A program made the position numbers and the translations under genes. Positions 43,511 through 52,162 of a DNA stretch of 64,000 nucleotides are shown one piece after another. Under the pieces are notes generated by a model that made no database searches, had not been told where the DNA came from, and was given only the letters and a program-made list of their open reading frames with translations. Each line of letters opens with the position of its first letter. The stretch's first letter is position 1. Location: positions 124,001 to 188,000 of the forward strand of contig NZ_LVJW01000007.1 in the NCBI RefSeq assembly GCF_001708965.1. The letters run 5' to 3'. This DNA comes from Candidatus Thiodiazotropha endoloripes. GTDB taxonomy: Bacteria; Pseudomonadota; Gammaproteobacteria; Chromatiales; Chromatiaceae.

Positions 43511-43851
43511 TGAGTCCCTGCTTGAATCTGTTTCATCACCCATCAATTAACACACTGTAGGCCATCCGGTGGTGGCCAACTGACGTCTGGGCAGTATTCA
43601 ATGGAGCTGGGATAGCAGCCAGTAGCCTGTAGAGGTTTGTGCGATTGGTTGCATATTGACGCCATTCAACGCAAACACTTGCTAAATACTCAATCTGGCC
43701 TTTCCGATAATCTGATCGTTTACTTTCAGGGGACGCTTGATGTACCTGACGATATTATTAATGTTAGGCTGGCTCACTAAACCTGAGAGTGGACGGATTA
43801 ATCACAGGATTATTCGTTAGTTTGTCAAAAACAGTAAAAAGGATGAGAGTA
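43511..43851. other. Intergenic region
   Basis: 341 bases with no gene seen. A weak hairpin (GGCCATC ... GTGGCC) lies near 43561-43578, shortly after the CNNM stop. The rest probably includes the promoter of the following lipoprotein gene. Confidence 0.4.
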
Positions 43852-44424
43852 ATGTATCGAATAGCGTCTATTGGAATCATGTTGATCGTTATGATGAGTG
43901 GCTGTGGCGGTACCACAGGTGGCACAAAGCCTGAAGCAAGTACCAAGCCGCAAACAGCAGTGACCTCCGCGCCAAGCGGGCCTGCGGTCAGTGTGGCCAA
44001 GCGTATCAACTATGGTAAGCACTCCAATGTGCCCGACAAGGTTAAGGCGGAGTGTACGCTAGATACACAATTGCCTGCCTACATAAAAACTTTCGCCGGT
44101 GAAAGTGATATCGCCGTCAAGCTGAAAGATGGTGCGGTGAATAAAAAAGCCAAGGGCAGGGTGCTGAATGTTGAGTTCAGTAATGTGGTTGGTTCGGGTG
44201 GCGGCGCCTGGAGCGGTGCCAAGTTTGTTGCCGTTAAAGGTGAGTTGTTTGAGAACGGTAAAAAAATCGGCAGTTTTAACGGGCGACGTACATCCGGTGG
44301 TGGTTTCTTCGGTGCCTACAAGGGTACCTGCAAGATTCTGGATCGTTGTGTAAAAGCGCTCGGTAAGGATATCGCATTGTGGATGATCGATCCGTCAATG
44401 GATGCGATGATCGGAGAGTTTTGA
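43852..44424 (+). CDS. Putative lipoprotein, DUF4410-like
   Basis: 190 residues. The signal peptide MYRIASIGIMLIVMMSGC ends in a lipobox, followed by a Thr/Pro/Ala linker and a domain with GGGAWSGAKFVAVKGELF, GSFNGRRTSGGGFFGAYKG and CKILDRCVKALGKDIALWM. This looks like the DUF4410 type of lipoprotein, function unknown. The ATG at 43852 fits AAGGA at 43838-43843 and the signal peptide; an earlier in-frame start at 43789 does not. Two Cys near the end may form a disulfide. Confidence 0.78.
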   Translation: MYRIASIGIMLIVMMSGCGGTTGGTKPEASTKPQTAVTSAPSGPAVSVAKRINYGKHSNVPDKVKAECTLDTQLPAYIKTFAGESDIAVKLKDGAVNKKAKGRVLNVEFSNVVGSGGGAWSGAKFVAVKGELFENGKKIGSFNGRRTSGGGFFGAYKGTCKILDRCVKALGKDIALWMIDPSMDAMIGEF

Positions 44425-44479
44425 ATTGTCGTTGGACAGGGTTTGATCCGGTCAACGACTGGTTCACTTGCAACCCCAG

Positions 44480-44529
44480 TGAGCCTGCCTGCAGACCGTT
44501 TTTTATAACCGAGTCTGCAGGCAGGCTCA
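44480..44529. terminator. Perfect 17-bp inverted repeat between convergent genes
   Basis: Arms TGAGCCTGCCTGCAGAC and GTCTGCAGGCAGGCTCA, 16-base loop containing six T. It sits between the ends of the lipoprotein gene (plus) and acr3 (minus), so it probably ends transcription from both sides, although no external T-run follows. Confidence 0.6.
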
Positions 44530-44565
44530 ACAGAGACTACCTCTATTAAATTTTAGTCGGGGCCA

Positions 44566-45633
44566 TCAGGCCTCATACCAGCCTCTAGTGCTGTTGACGA
44601 TCTTTACGACAGAAAGCATCACGGGAACCTCAACTAAAACACCTACCACCGTTGCAAGCGCGGCGCCTGAATCAAAGCCGAAAAGAACAATTGCAGTGGC
44701 AACTGCCAACTCAAAAAAGTTACTTGCCCCGATCAGGGCGGAAGGCGCAGCAACACAATGGGCAACACCGAGCTTTTTATTGAGCAAATAGGCTAATCCT
44801 GAGTTGAAATAGACCTGAATCAAGATCGGGATAGCCAGTAGAACTATGATCAAAGGTTGAGAGAGTATCTGTTCTCCCTGAAAACCGAAAAGAAGAACCA
44901 GAGTTGCCAGCAGGGCAGTCAATGATGGTATATGCAGAGAATCAAGTCTTCTCTGGAGCAGACTCTCACCGCCGGAAGCGAGTAACCGCTTTCTCCAGAT
45001 CTGCCCTAAAGCAACAGGTAGAACGATATAAAGCACTACCGAGAGTAGCAAGGTGTCCCAGGGAACGGTGATCGCGGATAGACCCAGTAACAGGCCGACT
45101 ACGGGTGCAAAGGCAAAAATCATAATGGTGTCATTCAGAGCAACCTGACTCAGGGTGAAATTTGCATCGCCTCCGGATAGTCGACTCCAGACAAAAACCA
45201 TTGCCGTACAAGGTGCTGCCGCCAACAGAATCAGGCCGGCGATATAGCTGTCGAGCTGGTCAGCCGGCAGATAGGCTGCAAACAGGTTATGAATGAAAAC
45301 CCAGCCAAGCAAGGCCATGGAAAATGGTTTCACCGCCCAATTGATAAAAAGCGTTACACCGATACCTTTCCAGTGCTCTCTGACATGGTGTAGTGAGGTG
45401 AAATCCACTTTGATCAGCATCGGTATGATCATCAACCAGATCAATATCGCAACCGGAATATTGACGTGGGAAAACTCCATTTTTCCAATCATCTGGAACT
45501 GCTCGGGAAAATAGTTTCCAAGTATGATGCCGGTGACGATGCACAGCCCCACCCAGACGGTCAGGTAACGCTCAAAAATCCCCATCTCACTGCCTGTCAC
45601 ACGTTTGGCAGTAACTTCACATTGGGCTGTCAT
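44566..45633 (-). CDS. acr3: Arsenite efflux transporter Acr3
   Basis: 355 residues, ten predicted membrane helices. AAAPCTAMVFVWSRLSGGDAN holds the Cys essential for Acr3; ALNDTIMIFAFAPVV and GASNFFELAVATAI are conserved. It exports arsenite (and antimonite) using membrane potential. It is the last gene of the arsR-arsC-acr3 operon and begins 33 bases after arsC. The N-terminus could also start at the internal Met17. Confidence 0.95.
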   Translation of the reverse strand: MTAQCEVTAKRVTGSEMGIFERYLTVWVGLCIVTGIILGNYFPEQFQMIGKMEFSHVNIPVAILIWLMIIPMLIKVDFTSLHHVREHWKGIGVTLFINWAVKPFSMALLGWVFIHNLFAAYLPADQLDSYIAGLILLAAAPCTAMVFVWSRLSGGDANFTLSQVALNDTIMIFAFAPVVGLLLGLSAITVPWDTLLLSVVLYIVLPVALGQIWRKRLLASGGESLLQRRLDSLHIPSLTALLATLVLLFGFQGEQILSQPLIIVLLAIPILIQVYFNSGLAYLLNKKLGVAHCVAAPSALIGASNFFELAVATAIVLFGFDSGAALATVVGVLVEVPVMLSVVKIVNSTRGWYEA

Positions 45634-45666
45634 TTCTGTTCTCGGTTCAGTTGTAGATAACGGATG

Positions 45667-46191
45667 TCACGCTGCAGTGTCTTTGGATGTTTTAGGTGTG
45701 CTATTGCCAATCAGATCAAGTTGTTCCTGAAGCTTTAGTTTATCCAGTGAGGCTATTGGCAGGTTTACAAAGATTGAAATCCTGTTTTGCAGTTCATTGA
45801 AGGCTTTGACAAAGGCTGCTTTCTTCTCAATCTCGCTACCTTCAACACCGGCAGGATCCTTTATGCCCCAGTGTGCGGTCATCGGCTGTCCGGGCCAAAC
45901 TGGACACATTTCTGCGGCTGCCTTGTCACAAACAGTGAACACAAAATCCATTTCTGGTGCATCTTCAGCGGAAAACTCACTCCAGTCCTTACTGCGTAAA
46001 TCGTCAACTATGTAGTTGTTACGTTTCAGCTCGAGAATGGTGAAAGGATTCACCTCGCCTCTCGGGTGGCTACCGGCGCTGAAACCGCGAAACTTGCCCC
46101 GTCCAAAACGGTTGATGAGACTTTCAGCAAAAATACTGCGGGCTGAGTTTCCAGTGCAAAGGAACAGTACGTTGTAGATTTTCTCAGTCAT
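45667..46191 (-). CDS. arsC: Arsenate reductase ArsC, low-molecular-weight phosphatase type
   Basis: 174 residues, beginning with the phosphatase loop LFLCTGNSARS (nucleophile Cys in CxxNSxRS). FVFTVCDKAAAEMCPVWPG has two further Cys that may relay electrons, and HWGIKDPAG contains the general acid Asp. It reduces arsenate to arsenite for export by Acr3. The start lies 23 bases from the end of a MITE-like element separating it from arsR. Confidence 0.93.
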   Translation of the reverse strand: MTEKIYNVLFLCTGNSARSIFAESLINRFGRGKFRGFSAGSHPRGEVNPFTILELKRNNYIVDDLRSKDWSEFSAEDAPEMDFVFTVCDKAAAEMCPVWPGQPMTAHWGIKDPAGVEGSEIEKKAAFVKAFNELQNRISIFVNLPIASLDKLKLQEQLDLIGNSTPKTSKDTAA

Positions 46192-46214
46192 AATTCAGAT
46201 TCCAGGTTGTTTCT

Positions 46215-46312
46215 TAGGGCCTGTTAACACTAATCCACTATGCCCGTTGGGACTTTTTTTTGTGTCCAGCAAGGCACAACAGCGCCTATTGGATTAGTGT
46301 TAACAGGCCCTA
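46215..46312. mobile_element. MITE-like element, copy B
   Basis: A 98-base element with ends AGGGCCTGTTAACACTAATCCA and their exact reverse complement, flanked by TA. The centre has a T-run and CCAGCAAGGCA, shared with copy A at 19753-20021. It lies between the arsR stop and the arsC start. No coding capacity. Confidence 0.88.
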
Positions 46313-46314
46313 GC

Positions 46315-46671
46315 TCAGGTACGGCATTTCGATTCTGTGCCATTGGTTATTTCCTTCAGTTTGATCAGATCGGATTTATAGGGTTCATGACCAATGGCAC
46401 CCGTTTTAGCGGCCTGCAGGATTTCGCTTACCCACTCAGGTAGTTCAGGATTGATACGATAGTAGATCCACTGTCCCTCTCGTCGATCAATGACCAGTCC
46501 TGAGTCGCGCAACAGCCCCAGGTTTCTGGAAATGTTGGGTTGCGCTCCACCAATCACATCATTCAATTCGCAAACACAAAGTTCATCCTGTTCAAGCAGC
46601 AGAAGAACAGAGCGCATCCTTGTGGTGTTGGATAACGCGCTAATGACAGATTCAGTATTTATGTTCTTCAT
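46315..46671 (-). CDS. arsR: ArsR family arsenic-responsive repressor
   Basis: 118 residues with a winged-helix fold. ELCVCELNDVI is the As(III)-binding CxC helix, and AQPNISRNLGLLRDSGLV the recognition helix. It represses the operon until arsenite binds. The ATG at 46669-46671 was chosen; the frame extends to 46701 through the AT-rich operator. It is first in the ars operon. Confidence 0.93.
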   Translation of the reverse strand: MKNINTESVISALSNTTRMRSVLLLLEQDELCVCELNDVIGGAQPNISRNLGLLRDSGLVIDRREGQWIYYRINPELPEWVSEILQAAKTGAIGHEPYKSDLIKLKEITNGTESKCRT

Positions 46672-46688
46672 GGCACATATACTATAAA

Positions 46689-46700
46689 TGATATATATCA
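46689..46700. promoter_or_regulatory. Candidate ArsR operator
   Basis: A perfect 12-base palindrome TGATATATATCA, in an AT-rich stretch 18 bases upstream of the arsR start, as expected for an autoregulatory ArsR site. Confidence 0.6.
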
Positions 46701-46872
46701 AAAAACAAATATATATTAAGGCTAAATTACAGAGTGAATCGTATTTGTCTAACTTTTGTACAAATCAATCCTGGATGGGACTATTGATACCAGGGACAGA
46801 TATCCTGTGCCGGGGTAAAGGTTGCTCTGCAGACTTCCGATCAGAAGCATAGGTTGATTTGTGGCTGTCGGG

Positions 46873-47064
46873 TTACCGCCTGTCAGCCTGTTGTTCTTTG
46901 CAATAGGCTTTGGATTTCATATTTGCAGCAACTGGATCGATTCCCTGATCGATATACTCTGCTGTCATTTTTTTACGGCAATCCTGGTAGTTAAAGAACT
47001 CAACATCGACTGAATCTGAGCAGCCGGATATGAGGATCGGGATTGCAAGAAATGCTGACTTCAT
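46873..47064 (-). CDS. Small lipoprotein, unknown function
   Basis: 63 residues. The signal MKSAFLAIPILISGC has a lipobox; the mature part has two Cys (YQDCRKKM, AYCKEQQ) that could pair. GGGAGGGAG precedes the ATG. It lies 55 bases downstream of the PLA2-like gene on the same strand and may be co-transcribed. No known family recognised. Confidence 0.7.
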   Translation of the reverse strand: MKSAFLAIPILISGCSDSVDVEFFNYQDCRKKMTAEYIDQGIDPVAANMKSKAYCKEQQADRR

Positions 47065-47119
47065 CAGACTCCCTCCCTATACAGAGACACCAGTGTTTAA
47101 TCGGAGTAAACGGAGTCTT

Positions 47120-47599
47120 TCATTCAGACAGTGCATTGATCTTTTGTAACATATGTCTGGTGCTTGCATCTGTCTGTTTGACAATACCTGTGAGAACTCT
47201 TGTCGGTGCGATCTTATCCTTCTGATCACCATAACAAGGTGACCCTCTGAAATAGACTCTAAACGTATGTGCAACCAGTTTTTCCGAAGCAGAAAATCTT
47301 GGCCGGTTTGCGTTGATCGCCTGGATAAATGCACTGTCACAGTCACAATTCATATCTCCGTTTGCCAGATAACAGTAGTCGTGCTCTCTGCAGATTGAAT
47401 CCAATGTATCGATGGGCGGTGGGGCAGTGAGTGGATCACTCGGATGGTTCAAACCGCACCAGTTACCATATTTTGGCAAAAAGGATGAGGACTCCTCTGT
47501 TCTGTCAACTCTGTTTCTATCAATTTCATCCGCGGCTGCATTGAACAGGTTAGCCAGAGTCAGGAGGAGGGTAAGAAAAAAAATTATGCTGTTATTCAC
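47120..47599 (-). CDS. Secreted phospholipase A2-like protein
   Basis: 159 residues with a cleavable signal peptide (to about Ala22-23). Residues 44-49 YGNWCG match the PLA2 calcium loop, CREHDYC carries the His73-Asp74 pair, and CDCDSAF supplies the second catalytic Asp88. All three elements of secreted PLA2 are in order and spacing. It would hydrolyse the sn-2 bond of phospholipids. Start is GTG at 47597-47599 with AGGAA ahead. Whether it acts in the periplasm or outside the cell is unknown. Confidence 0.8.
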   Translation of the reverse strand: MNNSIIFFLTLLLTLANLFNAAADEIDRNRVDRTEESSSFLPKYGNWCGLNHPSDPLTAPPPIDTLDSICREHDYCYLANGDMNCDCDSAFIQAINANRPRFSASEKLVAHTFRVYFRGSPCYGDQKDKIAPTRVLTGIVKQTDASTRHMLQKINALSE

Positions 47600-47679
47600 A
47601 TGAATTCCTTTCTATGAATAAAACACTGCATGCTGGATTGTTGTAATGATCAATACCAATCCGATGGAGCTTACAAGCT

Positions 47680-49050
47680 CTATAGATAGGAACCCGGGGC
47701 GACCACTTTCATACCATGGATCACCAGGTCCTCGTAGAGCGGACTGTCGATGCGTCCCAGCGAAAAGATCAGGGTCGAGTCCTCTGGTGCCTTGACTGCG
47801 GCCTGGTGTCCCACCAGTTGTGTGCCGGCAATGTCGAGTCGACTGTTGTTGGCCTCGATTGCCACTTCGCCTTCAAGGTGTCCGCCGGTGATATGGACAT
47901 TGGAATTACGTGTCTTCAGAGCGGTACCCATGGCAATCACCCGGGTATTGCGCAGACTGACGCTGGAATCGAAGATGACGATGTTGTTGATTTCCGCATC
48001 GAGTACCTTCACATCTTCACAGCCCTGTATCAGCAGACTGCCAATGCGTCCGCTGATCACATGGCCGGATTCACTGTTGCACTGCACCGTCTGACGGAAA
48101 GGCTGACTGGCCGGTTTGGTGCTTGATTTGGCTTTGGTCTTATAGCTTTGGCTGAGATGGGGCCTGAGCATATCGTGGAACAGTTCAGGCTGATCGATAA
48201 AGGCCACATGGCCGCCATTTGGAATCAGTTCCAGACGGGCGTTGGGCATCAGTGATTCGAGCACATAACCGGTGCGCACCGGGGCGATCTTATCCTGGTC
48301 ACCCCAGACAATCAGGGTCGGTTGGTGAATGGTCTCCGGAATCCGGCTGAAATCATTTTGCACCAGCGCCAGTCCGGCGATGGCTGAGGGATCACCGCGC
48401 AATACCTTGTTGCGAAATGGTTCCAGATTGATCAACAGGTCCATATTCACCGGGTAGCGCTTCTCCAGGGCGCTCATCAGGGCACCTGCCAGATCGGTGA
48501 CCTTACGCTCATTGAAAACGTTGTACTGGTTGAGCACCTTATCGACGCCCAGCGGAGCCAGATACTTGGTGTAGGCCTGGCGGTGCAGGATGCCAGCCGC
48601 ATCGATCAGGGTCAGTGTTTTCACCGCTGCAGGGTAGCTGTGGGTGAATTGCAGACTGATTGCGCCACCCATCGAGTGACCAACCAGGTGAAATGGCTTG
48701 CCGACATGTTTGTCGGTCAGCTGATGGATCAGCCGGGCGTAGTTGACCGGTGAGTAGAGGGCGTTCTGCTTAGTCGAGCGGCCGAACCCCGGCAGATCGA
48801 AGGTGAAGATGAAATAGTCCTTTTTCAGCCGTTGCAGGATATCCTCCCAGCAGGTGGAGGCCTCATCCCCAAGACCGTGAACCATCACAACAGGCGGTTT
48901 GTTCGGGTTTCCGGCGGTTCTCAGGTAGACCTGGCCACCGAAGACCCTCTCCTGCTCATACCACTCCCGTTCATGGGGTTTGGCATTGACATTCAGGCTG
49001 ACGAACAGCAGCGAGAGCAGAAACAGCAGTGCAGTTGGTTTTCTCATCAT
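47680..49050 (-). CDS. Exported alpha/beta hydrolase with extra C-terminal beta-rich domain
   Basis: 456 residues. A signal peptide (about 1-23) precedes an alpha/beta hydrolase domain: HGLGDEAST (oxyanion loop), GHSMGG (nucleophile Ser), VWGDQD (acid) and GGHVAF (His). From about residue 325, after a Ser/Thr/Lys linker, a 130-residue region of repeating short strands (SGRIGSLLIQGC, NNIVIFDSSVSLRNTRV, ALKTRNSNVHITGGHL) resembles a right-handed beta-helix. The substrate is unknown; lipase or esterase is likely. It begins 24 bases after ppnN ends. Confidence 0.85.
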   Translation of the reverse strand: MMRKPTALLFLLSLLFVSLNVNAKPHEREWYEQERVFGGQVYLRTAGNPNKPPVVMVHGLGDEASTCWEDILQRLKKDYFIFTFDLPGFGRSTKQNALYSPVNYARLIHQLTDKHVGKPFHLVGHSMGGAISLQFTHSYPAAVKTLTLIDAAGILHRQAYTKYLAPLGVDKVLNQYNVFNERKVTDLAGALMSALEKRYPVNMDLLINLEPFRNKVLRGDPSAIAGLALVQNDFSRIPETIHQPTLIVWGDQDKIAPVRTGYVLESLMPNARLELIPNGGHVAFIDQPELFHDMLRPHLSQSYKTKAKSSTKPASQPFRQTVQCNSESGHVISGRIGSLLIQGCEDVKVLDAEINNIVIFDSSVSLRNTRVIAMGTALKTRNSNVHITGGHLEGEVAIEANNSRLDIAGTQLVGHQAAVKAPEDSTLIFSLGRIDSPLYEDLVIHGMKVVAPGSYL

Positions 49051-49074
49051 AGGGCAGTGCTCAGAAGCTTTGCT

Positions 49075-50499
49075 TCACTCCAGGGCAAGATGATAGCAGG
49101 GTGAGTAGTCCCCTTGTAGTTTCATTCTGTTCTGTTCGGCAAAGGCGATCAGCAGCCGGTCCATGGCATCCACCACCTGCTGCTCGCCATGTAGCATGAA
49201 TGGCCCATGCCGCTCCACGGCACGGATGCCATCCTCTTTGACGTTGCCGGCGACAATGCCTGAAAAGGCTTTGCGCAGGTTGGCGGCTGCCAGATGGGCC
49301 TGCTGTTGTCGGTTGAGCTGCAATTTCGCCATCGCCTCATGGGTTGGGATGAAGGGGTGTTGCAGGTCGGTCTCGATATGCAGTTGCCAATTGAAATAGA
49401 AGGCGTCATTGCCGTCATACCGGTAACTTCTTACCCGCTCCATGTCCTCAGCCATGGCTTTTGCCACGGCTTCCGAATCATCGATGATGACCTGGTAGTA
49501 TTGGCGTGCCTGATCGCCCAGTGCGATACCGATGAAGCGGTCGATTTCATCGAAATAGTCAGCACACTCGGCAGGCCCGGTCAGGATCAGCGGAAAGGCG
49601 TGCTCCCGATTGTCGTGGTGCATCAGGATGCCGAGCAGATAGAGCAGCTCTTCCATGGTTCCCGCGCCACCGGGAAAGATCACCACCCCATGACCGGTGC
49701 GGACGAAGGCTTCGAGGCGCTTTTCGATATCCGGCATGATCACCAGTTCGTTGACGATGGGGTTCGGTGGTTCCGAGGCAATGATGCCGGGTTCGGTGAT
49801 ACCCAGATAACGACCATTGCCAATACGTTGTTTGGCATGGCCCAGTGCCGCTCCTTTCATTGGGCCTTTCATCGCCCCGGGGCCGCATCCCGTGCAGATA
49901 TTCAAGCCCCTCAGGCCGAGCTGGTAGCCTACCTCTTTGGAGTAGTCGTATTCGGATCTGCCGATCGAGTGTCCACCCCAGCAGACGATCAGATTGGGAT
50001 CCATGCCGGTGTGTAAAACCCTGGCATTACGCAGGATATGGAATACTGCCGAGGTGATGTGTACCGGATCGTCCAGATCGTAAGCGGGATTGTTCTGAAT
50101 CTCATTGTGGACATAGATGATGTCCCTTAATACTGCAAACAGATGCTCCTGGATACCACGGATCATCCTACCATCCACGAAGGCGCTGCCCGGGGCATTT
50201 TCCAGGCGTAACTGGATTCCCCGGTTACTCTGTATCAAGTGGATGCCAAAGTCCCGGTAGCTGTCGAAGATATCCTTCGCATTATCGGTTTCACTGCCGC
50301 AATTGAGTACCGCCAGTGCGCAGCGGCGGAACAGTCCATACAGACCCCGTGCACTGGTATCCAGCAGGTCGCTGACTTCAAGGTGAGAGAGTACTTCCAG
50401 GCTGCCGCCCGGCCTGACGGTGGCACTGAGACGGGTGATTGGCGGTTTATCTTCGTTGTGGGTCGCTGTAGAGAGCTTTTTCTGGCTTGCTTTACTCAT
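49075..50499 (-). CDS. ppnN: Nucleotide 5'-monophosphate nucleosidase PpnN
   Basis: 474 residues. It has the YgdH/PpnN three-part structure: an N-terminal DUF4478 part (LEVLSHLEVSDLLDTSARGL), a central LOG/lysine-decarboxylase-like domain (CTGCGPGAMKGPMKGA; FPGGAGTMEELLYLLG, the PGGxGTxxE signature) and a C-terminal DUF3412 part. It cleaves purine and pyrimidine nucleotides to base and ribose 5-phosphate and is stimulated by (p)ppGpp in E. coli. Confidence 0.94.
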   Translation of the reverse strand: MSKASQKKLSTATHNEDKPPITRLSATVRPGGSLEVLSHLEVSDLLDTSARGLYGLFRRCALAVLNCGSETDNAKDIFDSYRDFGIHLIQSNRGIQLRLENAPGSAFVDGRMIRGIQEHLFAVLRDIIYVHNEIQNNPAYDLDDPVHITSAVFHILRNARVLHTGMDPNLIVCWGGHSIGRSEYDYSKEVGYQLGLRGLNICTGCGPGAMKGPMKGAALGHAKQRIGNGRYLGITEPGIIASEPPNPIVNELVIMPDIEKRLEAFVRTGHGVVIFPGGAGTMEELLYLLGILMHHDNREHAFPLILTGPAECADYFDEIDRFIGIALGDQARQYYQVIIDDSEAVAKAMAEDMERVRSYRYDGNDAFYFNWQLHIETDLQHPFIPTHEAMAKLQLNRQQQAHLAAANLRKAFSGIVAGNVKEDGIRAVERHGPFMLHGEQQVVDAMDRLLIAFAEQNRMKLQGDYSPCYHLALE

Positions 50500-50596
50500 G
50501 GTGATACTGGTTCGAGTCCGTTACACATTATCGTGAGCCTGTGGGCTCAGCAATAGACTATCCAAAAATCAATAGACCGAGTAGCAGCCTGAGAGT

Positions 50597-50625
50597 TCGA
50601 GGATGTGACCCAGTCACATCCTCGA
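50597..50625. terminator. Hairpin between mdh and ppnN
   Basis: Perfect 13-base arms TCGAGGATGTGAC and GTCACATCCTCGA with a 3-base loop, 37 bases past the mdh stop (minus strand). No T-run follows on that strand. Confidence 0.6.
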
Positions 50626-50661
50626 TGCGATTTCATCGCCGGGTTGATGAGGGTGACAATA

Positions 50662-51648
50662 TCAGCGATTTGGCAGCAGATCCTCGATGATTTTTCGCTC
50701 TTCCAGCAGCTCTTTTTCCGAGGCTTTCAGACGGGCGATACTGAAATCATCCGGTTCCAGGCCCTGGACTATCTCATATTCACCATTTTTACATTTCACC
50801 GGAAATGAGAAAACGACGCCCTCATCAATCCCGTAACTGCCATCGGAGTGGACCGCCATACTGACCCAGTCATCATCCCTTGTACCCAGTGCCCAATCGT
50901 GCACATGGTCAACGACCGCGTCAGCCGCAGAGGCCGCAGAGGAGAGGCCGCGGGCCTCGATGATTTCCGCACCGCGTCGCTGAATTCTGGGAATGAAGTG
51001 ATCGATCGCCCAATCCTGATTGACCAGATCGAATACCGGCTTGCCGTTGATCTGGCAGTTATCGATATGGGGATACTGGGTCATGGAGTGGTTGCCCCAA
51101 ATGGTCATTCTGGTGATATCGGACACCAGAGAATTAGTCTTGTTGGCCAGCTGTCCCAGGGCCCGGTTGTGGTCCAGGCGGGTCATTGCGGTAAACTGAC
51201 TCAGTTTCAGGTTCGGTGCATTGGCCGCTGCGATCAAGGCATTGGTATTGGCCGGATTGCCGACCACCAGTACCCGTACATCCGGGGAGGCGTGATCATT
51301 GATTGACTTGCCCTGATTGGAGAAGATCTTCGCGTTTTCAGTAATCAGATCTTTACGCTCCATGCCCTTGCTACGGGGTTTTGCGCCAATCAGGATCGCG
51401 TAATCGGTACCTCGAAAACCGATACTTGGGTCATCGGTGAGGACGATATCGTGCAACAGGGGAAAGGCACAATCCTCTAACTCCATACCAACACCGTTGA
51501 GTGAGGAGATGGCTTGGGGGATCTCGAGCAGACGAAGAATGACCGGTTGGTCCTGACCGAACATATCGCCTGAAGCGACTCGAAATGCCAGCGCGTATCC
51601 GATATGTCCAGCAGCGCCGGTTATGGTGACTTTTACAGCGGGTTTCAT
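50662..51648 (-). CDS. mdh: Malate dehydrogenase
   Basis: 328 residues of the cytosolic-type NAD malate dehydrogenase. [14 protein letters not shown] is the nucleotide loop, [11 protein letters not shown] and [14 protein letters not shown] hold the substrate Arg and catalytic Asp, and [11 protein letters not shown] the catalytic His. It completes the use of malate from the glyoxylate shunt, but the gene is separate from aceBA. Confidence 0.96.
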   Translation of the reverse strand: MKPAVKVTITGAAGHIGYALAFRVASGDMFGQDQPVILRLLEIPQAISSLNGVGMELEDCAFPLLHDIVLTDDPSIGFRGTDYAILIGAKPRSKGMERKDLITENAKIFSNQGKSINDHASPDVRVLVVGNPANTNALIAAANAPNLKLSQFTAMTRLDHNRALGQLANKTNSLVSDITRMTIWGNHSMTQYPHIDNCQINGKPVFDLVNQDWAIDHFIPRIQRRGAEIIEARGLSSAASAADAVVDHVHDWALGTRDDDWVSMAVHSDGSYGIDEGVVFSFPVKCKNGEYEIVQGLEPDDFSIARLKASEKELLEERKIIEDLLPNR

Positions 51649-51775
51649 TTCAGTTGGATCCTCCCATTAAATTATTAGATGCCCGGATAAGTATAGTTAG
51701 TTACGCTCTTTTGGCATAGTCAATTCTGAAGCTAAAAGCGATATATTTATCAATCCTTTTTATTGGGCTGCGCTA

Positions 51776-51806
51776 GGGCCTATTGGATTAGTGTTAACAG
51801 GCCCTA
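51776..51806. mobile_element. MITE-like element, half copy C
   Basis: GGGCCTATTGGATTAGTGTTAACAGGCCCTA is the right end of the MITE family; only a degraded left end may lie at about 51742-51760. The final CTA, read on the minus strand, is the TAG stop of the ABM gene. Confidence 0.75.
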
Positions 51807-52121
51807 GTTGGCTTTGGCAGATTCAGCCTCAATGATCACTTCATGCATTTCGATGGCGCCTTCACCTGCGAAAGCCTCTTTCGGCATCGGGTTGGCGTGT
51901 GCCTGTCGAAAGTCATCGCTACCGACCCAGTTTTCGAAGGCGGCTTTGTCCTGCCAGCTGGTCAACACAATATAGGGCGTATCCGGGTCGCTCGGTTTCA
52001 AGACCTGCATTCGTACGAAGCCGGGTTGTTTTTCAATCTGACCGCTGCGGGCCTGAAAGCGGGCCTCGAACATCTCCTCGAAGGCCTCAGCGACTGGAAC
52101 TCGGTTGGCAACAATAAACAT
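51804..52121 (-). CDS. Antibiotic biosynthesis monooxygenase (ABM) domain protein
   Basis: 105 residues: MFIVANRVPVAEAFEEMFEAR, QPGFVRMQVLKPSDPD, and SWQDKAAFENWVGSDDFRQAH are ABM-fold blocks similar to heme-degrading IsdG/HmoB-type and related small monooxygenases. No haem role can be shown from sequence. Its stop codon lies in a MITE end, so the C-terminal few residues (AESAKAN) may have been changed by the insertion. Confidence 0.82.
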   Translation of the reverse strand: MFIVANRVPVAEAFEEMFEARFQARSGQIEKQPGFVRMQVLKPSDPDTPYIVLTSWQDKAAFENWVGSDDFRQAHANPMPKEAFAGEGAIEMHEVIIEAESAKAN

Positions 52122-52162
52122 TTTTGACTCCTTGGATTCTGATTTCTTGGGTGCTATAGCGG

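Noticed and set aside
45293-45514. Small plus-strand frames within acr3
   Set aside because: Antisense shadows of the transporter with no ribosome site.
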